64,000 nt of DNA, from NCBI RefSeq assembly GCF_025837095.1, contig NZ_CP107551.1, forward strand, positions 2,784,668-2,848,667, in the 5' to 3' direction. The DNA is from Rhodococcus sp. Z13. Lineage in GTDB: Bacteria; Actinomycetota; Actinomycetes; Mycobacteriales; Mycobacteriaceae. Made by a program: the position numbers and the translations under genes. The notes below the pieces were generated by a model that was given only the letters and a program-made list of their open reading frames with translations, was not told the origin of the DNA and did no database searches. The first letter of the stretch is position 1. Each line of letters starts with the position of its first letter. This document shows positions 34,512 through 43,796 of this stretch, piece after piece.

Positions 34512-36230
34512 ATGTCGTCGACCACCGACGCCACTCCCGCCGCCGAGCCGGCCCAGCCCGCACGGCGTGCTGCGCGCCCCGCCAAGCGGCGCGCCGAAGG
34601 ACAGTGGGCCCTCGGCTACCGCGAACCGCTCAACGCCAACGAGCAGACGAAGAAGGACGACAACCCCCTCAACGTCCGCAAGCGTATCGAGAACATCTAC
34701 GCCCACACCGGTTTCGACGGCATCGACAAGGCAGACCTCCGCGGCCGGTTCCGCTGGTGGGGCCTGTACACCCAGCGTGAGCAGGGCTACGACGGCACAT
34801 ACACCGGCGACGAGAACATCGACCTGCTCGAGGCCAAGTACTTCATGATGCGGGTGCGCTGCGACGCCGGCGCCCTGAACCTGGCCCAGCTGCGCACCAT
34901 CGCCGGGATCTCCACCGAGTTCGCCCGCGACACCGCGGATCTGTCCGACCGCGAGAACGTCCAGTACCACTGGATCGAGGTCGAGAACGTCCCGGAGATC
35001 TGGCGCCGGCTCGAGTCCGTCGGTCTGAAGACCACCGAGGCGTGCGGCGACTGCCCGCGTGTCGTGCTCGGTTCGCCGCTCGCCGGCGAGTCGCTCGACG
35101 AGGTCATCGACGGCACCCCGGCGATCGACGAGATCGTGCGCCGCTACATCGGCGACCCTCAGTACTCGAACCTGCCGCGCAAGTTCAAGACCGCCATCTC
35201 CGGTCAGCAGGACGTCGTGCACGAGATCAACGACGTCGCCTTCATCGGTGTCGAGCATCCCGAGCACGGCCCCGGTTTCGACCTGTGGGTCGGCGGCGGC
35301 CTGTCCACCAACCCGATGCTCGCCCAGCGCGTCGGCGCATGGGTGCCGCTCGACGAGGTGCCCGACGTGTGGGAGGCGGTCGTCGCGATCTTCCGCGACT
35401 ACGGCTACCGCCGCCTGCGTTCGAAGGCGCGCCTGAAGTTCCTCGTCAAGGACTGGGGCATCGAGAAGTTCCGCGAGGTCCTCGAGACCGAGTACCTGAA
35501 GCGCCCGCTGATCGACGGCCCCGCGCCGGAGGCCCCGGTGCGGCCCATCGACCACGTCGGGGTGCAGAAGCTGCGCAACGGCCTCAACGCCGTGGGTGTC
35601 GCACCGATCGCCGGCCGTGTGTCGGGCACGATCCTGTCGAAGGTCGCCGACGCCGCCGAGCGGGCCGGTTCGGACCGCATCCGGTTCACGCCGTACCAGA
35701 AGCTGATCGTCCTCGACGTGGCCGACGACAAGGTCGAGCATCTCGTCGCGGAACTCGAGGAGCTGGGACTGCCGGCCTCGCCGTCGCCGTGGCGCAAGAA
35801 CCTGATGGCCTGCACGGGCATCGAGTTCTGCAAGCTGTCGTTCGTCGAGACGCGCAAGCGGTCGCAGTCGCTCGTGCCGGAGCTCGAGGAACGCCTCGCC
35901 GACATCAACGCGCAGCTCGACGTGCCGATCACGGTGAACATCAACGGCTGCCCGAACTCGTGCGCGCGGTCGCAGATCGCCGACATCGGCTTCAAGGGCC
36001 AGCTCGTCGACGACGGTGAGGGCAACCAGGTCGAGGGCTTCCAGGTACACCTCGGCGGCGCGCTCGGTTTCGATGCGAGGTTCGGCCGCAAGCTGCGTCA
36101 GCACAAGGTCTCCAGCGCCGAGCTGGGCGACTATATCGAGCGGGTGGTGCGCAACTTCGTCAAGCAGCGCACCGAGGGCGAGCGGTTCGGCGAGTGGGTC
36201 CTGCGGGCCGAGGAGGCGGACCTGCGATGA
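34512..36230 (+). CDS. nirA: Ferredoxin-dependent sulfite reductase (NirA/SirA)
   Basis: This 572-residue enzyme reduces sulfite to sulfide with six electrons from ferredoxin. The siroheme/[4Fe-4S] cysteines are Cys434 and Cys440 (ACTGIEFCK), Cys480 and Cys484 (NGCPNSCARS). Tyr86 (WWGLYTQR) and Cys178/Cys181 (EACGDCPR) correspond to the region that forms the covalent Tyr-Cys link near the active site in M. tuberculosis NirA. The start is ATG 34512 behind AGGAG. Sulfite reductase is preferred to nitrite reductase because cysH, cysD and cysN follow. The stop overlaps a 17-codon mini-ORF. Confidence 0.94.
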   Translation: MSSTTDATPAAEPAQPARRAARPAKRRAEGQWALGYREPLNANEQTKKDDNPLNVRKRIENIYAHTGFDGIDKADLRGRFRWWGLYTQREQGYDGTYTGDENIDLLEAKYFMMRVRCDAGALNLAQLRTIAGISTEFARDTADLSDRENVQYHWIEVENVPEIWRRLESVGLKTTEACGDCPRVVLGSPLAGESLDEVIDGTPAIDEIVRRYIGDPQYSNLPRKFKTAISGQQDVVHEINDVAFIGVEHPEHGPGFDLWVGGGLSTNPMLAQRVGAWVPLDEVPDVWEAVVAIFRDYGYRRLRSKARLKFLVKDWGIEKFREVLETEYLKRPLIDGPAPEAPVRPIDHVGVQKLRNGLNAVGVAPIAGRVSGTILSKVADAAERAGSDRIRFTPYQKLIVLDVADDKVEHLVAELEELGLPASPSPWRKNLMACTGIEFCKLSFVETRKRSQSLVPELEERLADINAQLDVPITVNINGCPNSCARSQIADIGFKGQLVDDGEGNQVEGFQVHLGGALGFDARFGRKLRQHKVSSAELGDYIERVVRNFVKQRTEGERFGEWVLRAEEADLR

Positions 36231-36280
36231 GCGATTCGGGCAACAGCGACACGATCAGGGAGCAGGAACCGATTCGATGA
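36227..36280 (+). CDS. 17-codon coupling ORF between nirA and cysH
   Basis: ATG 36227 overlaps the nirA stop (ATGA), and its own stop TGA 36278-36280 overlaps the cysH start ATG 36277 (ATGA). The product would be MSDSGNSDTIREQEPIR. A site AGGGAGCAGGA lies within it, 7-15 nt before the cysH ATG. The perfect overlap at both ends suggests a ribosome-delivery link that keeps translation coupled across the gap. Confidence 0.5.
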   Translation: MSDSGNSDTIREQEPIR

Positions 36281-37002
36281 CGATCGACACGAACACCGAC
36301 GAACTTCGACGCATTGCCGCGCAGGGGGCAGCAGAGCTCGAAGGCGCGTCGGCACAGGAGCTCCTGCGGTGGACCGACGAGACGTTCGGTACCGCCACGG
36401 AGCACGGACGCAGCGGGTACGTGGTCGCGTCCAACATGCAGGACGGGGTTCTCGTCCACCTGGCGGCGCAGCAGCGCCCGGGTGTGGACGTGCTGTTCCT
36501 CGACACCGGTTACCACTTCGCCGAGACCCTCGGCACGCGGGACGCGGTGGCGCAGGTGTACGGCGTGAACATCGTCACCGCCGAGGCGGAACAGTCCGTT
36601 GCCGAGCAGGACGCCCTGCTCGGCAAGGATCTGTTCGCCCGCGACCCGAACGAGTGCTGTCGTCTGCGGAAGGTGGTGCCCCTGAAGAACATGCTGAAGG
36701 GGTACCGCGCCTGGGTGACGGGCATTCGCCGCGTGGAGGCACCCACGCGTGCGAATGCCCCGCTCATCTCCTTCGACGAGGCGTTCGGACTCGTGAAGAT
36801 CAATCCGATCGCGGCATGGACCGACGAGGACATGCAGAACTACATCGACGAGCACGGGATCCTCGTCAATCCCCTCGTCGACGAGGGCTATCCGTCCATC
36901 GGATGTGCCCCGTGCACCACCAAACCACTTCCAGGGGCCGATCCGCGCAGTGGACGCTGGGCCGGCCGCGCCAAGACCGAATGCGGGTTGCACGCCTCAT
37001 GA
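36277..37002 (+). CDS. cysH: Adenylyl-sulfate (APS) reductase
   Basis: This 241-residue reductase converts APS to sulfite and AMP with thioredoxin. The iron-sulfur cysteines that mark APS rather than PAPS reductases are present: Cys127-Cys128 (NECCRLRK), Cys210 and Cys213 (GCAPCT). The catalytic Cys236 is in ECGLHAS at the C-terminus. FLDTGYHFAET is the substrate-binding loop. The use of APS agrees with CysN here lacking an APS kinase domain. It is coupled to cysD by ATGA. Confidence 0.95.
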   Translation: MTIDTNTDELRRIAAQGAAELEGASAQELLRWTDETFGTATEHGRSGYVVASNMQDGVLVHLAAQQRPGVDVLFLDTGYHFAETLGTRDAVAQVYGVNIVTAEAEQSVAEQDALLGKDLFARDPNECCRLRKVVPLKNMLKGYRAWVTGIRRVEAPTRANAPLISFDEAFGLVKINPIAAWTDEDMQNYIDEHGILVNPLVDEGYPSIGCAPCTTKPLPGADPRSGRWAGRAKTECGLHAS

Positions 37003-37943
37003 CACTCATCGATTCGAATCCCACCGGAACCCGGACCACCTTGGACGGCAGCAAGTTCGACACGCTCGATGCCCTCGAGTCGGAGGCGATCCACGTCTTC
37101 CGCGAGGTCGCGGGCGAGTTCGAGCGTCCCGTCATCCTCTTCTCGGGTGGCAAGGACTCGACGGTCCTGCTGCACCTGGCGATCAAGGCGTTCTGGCCGG
37201 CGCCGCTGCCGTTCGCGCTGCTGCACGTCGACACCGGGCACAACCTGCCCGAGGTGCTCGAGTTCCGCGACCACGTGGTCGAGAAGTACAACCTGCGCCT
37301 GCACGTCGCGAGCGTCGAGGAGTACCTCGCCGACGGTCGCCTCACCGAGCGTCCCGACGGGATCCGCAATCCGCTGCAGACCGTTCCGCTGCTCGACGCC
37401 ATCTCGGAGAACCGCTTCGACGCGGTCTTCGGCGGCGGCCGCCGCGACGAGGAACGCTCCCGCGCGAAGGAGCGGATCTTCTCGCTGCGCAATGCCTTCG
37501 GCCAGTGGGACCCGAAGCGTCAGCGACCCGAGCTGTGGAATCTCTACAACGGCCGGCACGCACCGGGTGAGCACGTGCGCGTGTTCCCGCTGAGCAACTT
37601 CACCGAGCTCGACATCTGGCGCTACATCGCCCGCGAGAACGTCGAACTGGCGAGCATCTACTACGCCCACGAGCGTCCCGTCTACCGCCGCGACGGCATG
37701 TGGATGACGCCGGGCGTGTGGGGCGGACCGGCCGACGGCGAGGAACTCGAGGTCCGCTCGGTGCGCTACCGCACCGTCGGCGACGGGTCCACCACCGGCG
37801 CGATCCTGTCCGAGGCCGCCACCAACGAGGAGATCCTCGCCGAGGTCGCCGCGTCGCGGCTGACCGAGCGCGGCGCCACCCGCGGCGACGACCGTGTTTC
37901 CGAAGCGGCCATGGAAGACCGCAAGCGAGAGGGCTATTTCTGA
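36999..37943 (+). CDS. cysD: Sulfate adenylyltransferase subunit 2
   Basis: This is a 314-residue N-type ATP-pyrophosphatase that makes APS from sulfate and ATP together with CysN. The PP-loop is LFSGGKDSTVLLHL (about 48-61); FGGGRRDEERSRAKERIFS and the C-terminal RYRTVGDGSTTGA match the family. The start overlaps the cysH stop (ATGA). In M. tuberculosis cysDN is at a separate locus, whereas here it sits between cysH and the chelatase gene. Confidence 0.96.
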   Translation: MTLIDSNPTGTRTTLDGSKFDTLDALESEAIHVFREVAGEFERPVILFSGGKDSTVLLHLAIKAFWPAPLPFALLHVDTGHNLPEVLEFRDHVVEKYNLRLHVASVEEYLADGRLTERPDGIRNPLQTVPLLDAISENRFDAVFGGGRRDEERSRAKERIFSLRNAFGQWDPKRQRPELWNLYNGRHAPGEHVRVFPLSNFTELDIWRYIARENVELASIYYAHERPVYRRDGMWMTPGVWGGPADGEELEVRSVRYRTVGDGSTTGAILSEAATNEEILAEVAASRLTERGATRGDDRVSEAAMEDRKREGYF

Positions 37944-37945
37944 TC

Positions 37946-39271
37946 ATGAGCGACTTCCACGAGCGCACCGACACGCAGCTGCTGCGTCTGGCCACCGCGG
38001 GGTCGGTCGACGACGGCAAGTCCACCCTGGTGGGCCGGCTGCTGTACGACACCAAGTCGGTGCTCGCCGATCAGATCGACGCCGTCACGCGCGCCTCGGT
38101 CGACCGCGGTCTCGACACCCCCGACCTGTCGCTGCTCGTCGACGGCCTGCGCGCCGAGCGGGAGCAGGGCATCACCATCGACGTGGCCTACCGCTACTTC
38201 GCGACGCCGAAGCGCAGCTTCGTGCTGGCCGACACCCCCGGTCACGTCCAGTACACCCGCAACACCGTCTCCGGTGCGTCCACCGCGCAGCTCGTCGTGC
38301 TGCTCGTCGACGCCCGCAAGGGTGTGGTCGCGCAGACCCGCAAGCACGCGGCCGTGCTCGCCCTGCTGGGTGTGCCGAAGCTGGTCCTCGCCGTCAACAA
38401 GATCGACCTCGTCGAGGACCCGGCGACCGTGTTCGCCCAGATCTCCGCGGAGTTCGGGGAGCTGACCTCCTCGCTCGGCTGGGCGCCCGAGGACGTCCAG
38501 GAGATCCCGGTGTCCGCGCTGCACGGCGACAACGTCGCCGTCCGCAGCGAGAACACCCCCTACTACGACGGCCCCACCCTCATCGAGTACCTCGAGTCGG
38601 TGCCGGTGGACGCCGACGTGCACGGCCGTCACGAGACGGGCCTGCGGTTCCCGGTGCAGTACGTCATCCGTCCCCGCACCGCCGAGTACCCCGACTACCG
38701 GGGTTACGCCGGTCAGATCGCGGCCGGCTCGGTGCGGCCCGGCGACGAGGTCGTCGTGCTGCCCTCGGGTGTCCGCACCACCGTCGAGCGCATCGACTCC
38801 CCGGACGGCGAGTTCGACGTCGCCCACGCCGGCCGCTCGGTGACCCTGATCCTCGCCGACGACGTCGACGTCTCGCGCGGCGACATCATCGCGTCGCCGC
38901 AGGACGCCCCGGAGTCGTTGTCGGAGTTCGAGGCCACCGTGTGCTGGCTGGCGGAGAAGCCGCTGCGCCCCGGCGCCCGGCTGCTGCTCAAGCACGGCAC
39001 CCGCGTCACCCAGGCGATCGTGGGCACCATCGAGGAGCGGTTCGACGAGCAGAACCTCACCTCCGTGCCCACCCCGGACAGCATCGAGCTGAACGAGATC
39101 GCGCGGATCACCGTGCGGGTCGCCGAGCCGATCGCCGCAGACGACTACCGCGTCAACCGCCGCTCCGGCAGCTTCCTGCTCATAGATCCGGCCGGGGGCA
39201 ACACCCTCGCCGCGGGTCTGATCGGCAACGGTCTGGCCGCCATCGATCTCGGGGACAGCGTCCCGGCATGA
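37946..39271 (+). CDS. cysN: Sulfate adenylyltransferase subunit 1 (GTPase), without APS kinase domain
   Basis: This is a 441-residue elongation-factor-like GTPase that drives CysD. G1 is GSVDDGKSTLVG (19-30), G2 region REQGITIDVAYRYF, G3 ADTPGHVQYTRN, G4 AVNKIDLV, and beta-barrel domains 2 and 3 follow. In mycobacteria CysN is fused to the APS kinase CysC; here the protein ends after domain 3 and no kinase follows, which fits an APS-reductase pathway. It starts at ATG 37946, 2 bp after cysD, and its stop overlaps the next gene by ATGA. Confidence 0.96.
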   Translation: MSDFHERTDTQLLRLATAGSVDDGKSTLVGRLLYDTKSVLADQIDAVTRASVDRGLDTPDLSLLVDGLRAEREQGITIDVAYRYFATPKRSFVLADTPGHVQYTRNTVSGASTAQLVVLLVDARKGVVAQTRKHAAVLALLGVPKLVLAVNKIDLVEDPATVFAQISAEFGELTSSLGWAPEDVQEIPVSALHGDNVAVRSENTPYYDGPTLIEYLESVPVDADVHGRHETGLRFPVQYVIRPRTAEYPDYRGYAGQIAAGSVRPGDEVVVLPSGVRTTVERIDSPDGEFDVAHAGRSVTLILADDVDVSRGDIIASPQDAPESLSEFEATVCWLAEKPLRPGARLLLKHGTRVTQAIVGTIEERFDEQNLTSVPTPDSIELNEIARITVRVAEPIAADDYRVNRRSGSFLLIDPAGGNTLAAGLIGNGLAAIDLGDSVPA

Positions 39272-40011
39272 CGCCGCTCGTCGCCGTCGCGCACGGCAGC
39301 CGCGACCCGCGGTCCGCGCGGGCCGTGGCCGCCGTGCTCGCGGCGCTGCGGGCCGAACACCCGGGCCGCGACGTGCGATTGGCGTTCCTGGACCTGAACA
39401 CCCCGTCGGTCCCCCAGGTGCTCGGCGCGCTCGCCGCCGAGGGGCACCGGCGGGTGGTGGTCGTGCCGCTGCTGCTCGGCAGCGCCTTCCACGCCCGCGT
39501 CGATCTGCCGGCCCTGCTGCGGGAGGCGCAGCAGCGTCACCCGCTCCTCGAGATCCTGTGCTCGGACATCCTCGGCGACGACGACCTGCTCGTCGCCGCG
39601 GCCCGCGACCGCATCACGGCCACGGGCGTGTCGGTGGACGATCCCTCGGTCGGGGTCGCGCTGTGCGCCGTGGGATCGCGGCGCCCCGAGGCCAACCGCG
39701 CCACCGAGTCGATCGCGCCGCGGATCCTCGCCGGCACGGCGTGGACACGGGAGGCCACCTGCTTCGCCACCACCGACCTGTCCGTCGAGGCGGCGATCGC
39801 CGATCTCACCACCCGCGGTGCCCGCACCGTGGTGCTCACCCCGTGGATCCTCGCGCCCGGGCTGTTGTGGGACCGGGCCTGTGCCGCAGCGGAATCGATG
39901 CCGCAGGTGCGGACCGCGGCGACTCTCGCCGGTCACGGCGCCCTCGCCCGGGTGATCGACGCACGCTACACCGAGGCCCTCTCGCGGGCCCGCGCGCTGC
40001 GGGCGGCCTGA
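39268..40011 (+). CDS. Sirohydrochlorin chelatase (CbiX/SirB-like)
   Basis: This is a 247-residue chelatase with two CbiX repeats. The first begins VAVAHGSRDPRSARAVAAVL (metal-binding His9), with VVVVPLLLGSAFHARVDLP holding the second His. The second repeat ends TVVLTPWILAPGLLWDRA. The gene closes the sulfur operon, so it very likely inserts iron into sirohydrochlorin to form the siroheme of NirA. It is the position of che1 (Rv2393). Cobalt insertion for cobalamin cannot be excluded. Confidence 0.85.
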   Translation: MTPLVAVAHGSRDPRSARAVAAVLAALRAEHPGRDVRLAFLDLNTPSVPQVLGALAAEGHRRVVVVPLLLGSAFHARVDLPALLREAQQRHPLLEILCSDILGDDDLLVAAARDRITATGVSVDDPSVGVALCAVGSRRPEANRATESIAPRILAGTAWTREATCFATTDLSVEAAIADLTTRGARTVVLTPWILAPGLLWDRACAAAESMPQVRTAATLAGHGALARVIDARYTEALSRARALRAA

Positions 40012-40099
40012 ACCGGTCTTCTTCCCGGTCGGGTTCGCCCGATCGGTCCTCCTCGGCTACAACGGAATGCACAACCGTCGCTTCCGGGGAGGGCCTGGC

Positions 40100-40990
40100 G
40101 TGCAGAACGAACTTCGCCGTTACATCGATCGGCTCCGCACCGAGGGATACTCGGTCCGCGACGATCACGGCGAGGACCCGGATCTGATCGACATCGAGGG
40201 CCGGGCCGTCGACACCTGGCGGGAGAACTACCCCTACGACACCCGCATGGACCGCGCCACCTACGAGGTGGAGAAGTACCTGCTGCAGATCGAACTGTTG
40301 AAGTTCCAGTCGTGGGCGAAGGACAACGGCACCAAGCACATCATCGTGTTCGAGGGCCGCGACGCCGCGGGCAAGGGCGGCACGATCAAACGGTTCCAGG
40401 AGTACATCAACGTCCGGCACGCCCGCACCGTCGCGCTGAACAAGCCGTCCGACCGTGAACACGGCCAGTGGTACATGCAGCGCTACGTCCAGCACTTCCC
40501 CACCGCCGGTGAGCTCGTCATGTTCGACCGCTCCTGGTACAACCGTGCCGGTGTGGAACGGGTCATGGGCTTCTGCACCGACGAGGAATACGAACTGTTC
40601 ATGCAGCACGTGCCGCTGTTCGAACAGCTCGTCGTCGAATCCGGGATCTCGCTGACAAAGTTCTGGTTCTCGGTCACCCGCAACGAGCAGCGCACCCGCT
40701 TCGCGATCCGCCAGCTCGATCCGGTGCGCCGCTGGAAGCTGTCGGAGATGGACCTCGAGTCGCTCGACAAGTGGGACAAGTACACCGAGGCCAAGGAGGA
40801 GATGTTCCGGCGCACCGACACCGACTGGGCGCCGTGGACGACCATCAAGTCCAACGACAAGAAGCGGGCGCGGATCAACGCGATGCGGTTCTTCCTCAAC
40901 CAGTTCGACTACGACGACAAGGACCCGCAGATCGTCTTCCCCGCCGACCCGAAGATCGTGCAGCGCGGCAAGGACGCCGTCGGGGACTGA
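40100..40990 (+). CDS. ppk2: Polyphosphate kinase 2
   Basis: This is a 296-residue PPK2 family enzyme that moves phosphate between polyphosphate and nucleotides. Walker A is FEGRDAAGKGGTIKRF (86-94 core), the lid region NKPSDREHGQWYMQRYVQHFP, and the Walker B-like FDRSWYNRAGVERVMGF. A -10 hexamer TACAAC at 40058-40063 puts the transcript start near 40071. That excludes the ATG at 40067 and supports GTG 40100, which has GGGGAGGG 6 nt upstream. It lies between the sulfur operon and a stress protein, transcribed alone or with the latter. Confidence 0.92.
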   Translation: MQNELRRYIDRLRTEGYSVRDDHGEDPDLIDIEGRAVDTWRENYPYDTRMDRATYEVEKYLLQIELLKFQSWAKDNGTKHIIVFEGRDAAGKGGTIKRFQEYINVRHARTVALNKPSDREHGQWYMQRYVQHFPTAGELVMFDRSWYNRAGVERVMGFCTDEEYELFMQHVPLFEQLVVESGISLTKFWFSVTRNEQRTRFAIRQLDPVRRWKLSEMDLESLDKWDKYTEAKEEMFRRTDTDWAPWTTIKSNDKKRARINAMRFFLNQFDYDDKDPQIVFPADPKIVQRGKDAVGD

Positions 40991-41075
40991 CGGCACCGCC
41001 GTCGCAACGAATCGACGGAAACTGGCCAAATCTCCGTGATCCGTACCACACTGGACGGTGGAGCGAGGAGGTCAC

Positions 41076-41966
41076 ATGGACACATCGCAACCCCGTCGCG
41101 GCATCGTGGTCGGCGTCGACGGCTCGGACAGCGCCGTCGATGCGGCCCGATGGGCGGCGTGCATCGCCCGGCGTCTCGGTGAACCGGTCGAACTGGTCCA
41201 CGCGCATCCTCATTCGTCCGACTCGACCACCGAGCCCGCCGAGGCGGTGCTCTCCGCCGCGGAGAACGCCGCGCGGGCGGTCGTCGACGGTGTCGAGATC
41301 ACCCGGTCCACGCCCTCCGGCAGGCCCGACCGGGTGCTCACGGAGATGTCGCACACGGCCCGGATGGTGGTGCTCGGTCACACCACCACCACCGAGTGGG
41401 AGTCGATGATCAAGCGTTCCGACGTCGTCTCGATCGCCAACCACGCCGAGTGCCCGGTGGTGACCTGGCGCAGCGTCGACGGGTTCCGGGTGCCCGACAG
41501 CCGGCCCGTGGTCGTCGGGGTCGACGGCACCGAGCTCAGCGCGGCGGCGGTGGAGCACTCCTATGCGCTGGCAGCGGCGCTCGAGGCCCCGCTGATCGCC
41601 GTCCACACCTGGACCGAGCAGTCCACCCTCACCTACGGCGAGGGCTCCCGGTTCCGGGATTGGACCGACTATGTGGAGTTCCGCCGGAACGAGATGACCG
41701 AGCACATGGCCGGGCACGCCGAGAAGCACCCGGACGTGGAGGTCACCTATCGCGTCGAACGCGGCAAGCCGGACATCGTGCTGCAGGAGGAGTCGAAAAC
41801 CGCGCAGCTGGTGGTGGTGGGCAGCCATGGCCGCAGTCCGCTGGCCGCGGCGGTGGTCGGGTCGAGCAGCCAGGGGCTGATCCACCACAGCCGCTGCCCG
41901 GTCATGGTGTGCCGGACCCCCGCGCACGACCGCACCGCCGAACGCGAACGCTCCGACGAGCAGTAG
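41076..41966 (+). CDS. Tandem universal stress protein
   Basis: This is a 296-residue protein of two Usp domains. The first runs RGIVVGVDGSDSAVDAARWAA to MVVLGHTTTT and appears degenerate in the ATP loop. The second runs RPVVVGVDGTELSAAAVEHSY to QLVVVGSHGRSPLAAAVVGSSSQGLIHHSRCPVMVCR in pieces, with the full G-x2-G-x9-G-S/T ATP-binding signature. ATG 41076 has GAGGAGG upstream. Such proteins respond to hypoxia or starvation in actinobacteria. It is convergent with cysA. Confidence 0.9.
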   Translation: MDTSQPRRGIVVGVDGSDSAVDAARWAACIARRLGEPVELVHAHPHSSDSTTEPAEAVLSAAENAARAVVDGVEITRSTPSGRPDRVLTEMSHTARMVVLGHTTTTEWESMIKRSDVVSIANHAECPVVTWRSVDGFRVPDSRPVVVGVDGTELSAAAVEHSYALAAALEAPLIAVHTWTEQSTLTYGEGSRFRDWTDYVEFRRNEMTEHMAGHAEKHPDVEVTYRVERGKPDIVLQEESKTAQLVVVGSHGRSPLAAAVVGSSSQGLIHHSRCPVMVCRTPAHDRTAERERSDEQ

Positions 41967-41994
41967 CGGCCGGTGGTGGTGGGGCCGGTGATGG

Positions 41995-42993
41995 TCAGGC
42001 CGGCGTGTCGGCCCCGTCGCGCACTCCGATCGGGGCGTGCGCGTAGACGGTGTCGCCGGCGACGAGACCGAGATCCTGCGCCTCCCCCCGCGTGATCTGG
42101 GTGGTGAACAGCTCCCCCGTCGCGTCGTTGCGCAGTTCCACGCGCACCTCGAAGCCGAGCCTCACCACCCGCTCGACGGTCGACCGGATCACGCCGGTCC
42201 CGGCCTCGCCCTGCTCCGCGGCCGGCAGCTCGGGCTGCCGCGCCAGCCGGATGTCGTGCGGACGCACCAGCACACCGTTGAGCTTCGACACCGTGCCGAG
42301 GAAGGACATCACGAAGGTGTTCGCGGGCCGGTCGTAGAGCTCGTCGGGCGCGCCGATCTGCTCGATGCGACCGGCGTTCATCACCGCGATGCGGTCGGCG
42401 ACGTCGAGCGCCTCCTCCTGGTCGTGGGTGACGAGCACGGTGGTCACGTGCACCTCGTCGTGGAGGCGGCGCAGCCAGGTGCGCAGGTCGGCGCGGACCT
42501 TGGCGTCGAGGGCACCGAACGGTTCGTCGAGCAGCAGCACCTGCGGGTCGACGGCGAGGGCGCGCGCCAGGGCCATGCGCTGGCGCTGACCGCCGGACAG
42601 CTGGGCCGGATAGCGGTTCTGGAAACCACCGAGTCCGACGATCTCGAGCAGGTCGTCGACGCGCTTGGTGATCTCCGCCTTGGGCCGCTTGCGGATCTTC
42701 AGGCCGAACGCGACGTTCTCGCGGACGGTCATGTGCTTGAAGGCCGCGTAGTGCTGGAACACGAAGCCGATGTCGCGTTTCTGCGGGGTCACGTCGGTGA
42801 CGTCCTTGCCGGCGATGCGGACCGTGCCGTGGTCGAGGGTCTCGAGACCGGCGATGGACCGCAGCAGGGTGGACTTCCCCGAGCCCGAGGGGCCGAGCAG
42901 AGCGGTGAGCGACCCCGAGGGGATCTCGATGTCGACGTCGTCGAGTGCGGCGAAGTCGCCGTAGTTCTTCCGCGCCCCGGTGACGGTGATCAT
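41995..42993 (-). CDS. cysA: Sulfate/thiosulfate ABC transporter ATP-binding protein
   Basis: This is a 332-residue ATPase of the sulfate importer. Walker [10 protein letters not shown] (34-42), Q-loop FVFQHYAAF, signature [15 protein letters not shown], Walker [13 protein letters not shown] and the switch His in [10 protein letters not shown] are present, followed by a regulatory TOBE-type domain ([11 protein letters not shown]). Last gene of subI-cysT-cysW-cysA; its start overlaps the cysW stop. Confidence 0.95.
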   Translation of the reverse strand: MITVTGARKNYGDFAALDDVDIEIPSGSLTALLGPSGSGKSTLLRSIAGLETLDHGTVRIAGKDVTDVTPQKRDIGFVFQHYAAFKHMTVRENVAFGLKIRKRPKAEITKRVDDLLEIVGLGGFQNRYPAQLSGGQRQRMALARALAVDPQVLLLDEPFGALDAKVRADLRTWLRRLHDEVHVTTVLVTHDQEEALDVADRIAVMNAGRIEQIGAPDELYDRPANTFVMSFLGTVSKLNGVLVRPHDIRLARQPELPAAEQGEAGTGVIRSTVERVVRLGFEVRVELRNDATGELFTTQITRGEAQDLGLVAGDTVYAHAPIGVRDGADTPA

Positions 42994-43796
42994 TCGGTGC
43001 TCCTCTTGCGGTCGAGCAGGGTCATCAGCAACAGCACGATCACTGCGATGGCCATGAGCAGGGTGGCGGCGCTGTAGGCGCCGAAGGTGTTGTGGTCGTC
43101 GATGTACCGGGCGTGCACGAGCAGGGTCAGGGTCTGCGAGACGCCGGGGAATCCGGACGAGACCATGATGACGGCGCCGAACTCGCCGAGCGCGCGGGCC
43201 ACGGTGAGGACGATGCCGTAGGTCAGGCCCCAGCGGATCGCGGGTAGGGTTATGCGCCAGAAGGTCTGCCAGGCGTCGGCGCCGAGGGTCGCGGCGGCCT
43301 GTTCCTGTTCCTCCCCGATCTCGCGCAGCACCGGTTCGACCTCACGGACGACGAACGGCAGGGTCACGAAGATGGTGGCGAGGACCATGCCGGGCAGTCC
43401 GAAGATCACCTTGAAGCCGAGATTCTCGATCGCACCGAACCAGCCGTTGGCGCCCCACAGCATGATCAGGGCGACACCCACGACGATCGGGGACACGGCG
43501 AAGGGCAGGTCCACGACGGCCTGCAGGAGACCGCGTCCCGGGAAGCGGCCGCGCACGAGGGCGAGCGCGACGACGATGCCGAAGATCACGTTCACCGGCA
43601 CGACGATCGCGACGATCAGCAGCGACAGGTTCAGCGCCGAGATCGCCGCGGGGGTGCTGATCGACTCGACGAACGCCATGACGCCGTTCTCGAAGGTGCG
43701 GTAGAGGATCACGCCGATGGGCACGATCAGCAGCACGAGCAGGTAGGCCAGGGCGACGAAGCGCAGCGACAGGCGCGAAGCGAGGGACGGTTTCAC
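42990..43796 (-). CDS. cysW: Sulfate ABC transporter permease CysW
   Basis: This is a 268-residue inner-membrane permease with six hydrophobic segments ([24 protein letters not shown] first). The EAA loop is present around [24 protein letters not shown], which docks on Cys[18 protein letters not shown] is characteristic of CysW. GTG 43796 overlaps the cysT stop. It pairs with CysT. Confidence 0.94.
   Translation of the reverse strand: MKPSLASRLSLRFVALAYLLVLLIVPIGVILYRTFENGVMAFVESISTPAAISALNLSLLIVAIVVPVNVIFGIVVALALVRGRFPGRGLLQAVVDLPFAVSPIVVGVALIMLWGANGWFGAIENLGFKVIFGLPGMVLATIFVTLPFVVREVEPVLREIGEEQEQAAATLGADAWQTFWRITLPAIRWGLTYGIVLTVARALGEFGAVIMVSSGFPGVSQTLTLLVHARYIDDHNTFGAYSAATLLMAIAVIVLLLMTLLDRKRSTE

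Noticed and set aside
40067-40099. ATG 40067 as the PPK2 start
   Set aside because: It lies between the -10 hexamer and the expected transcript start and has no ribosome site; GTG 40100 has GGGGAGGG.
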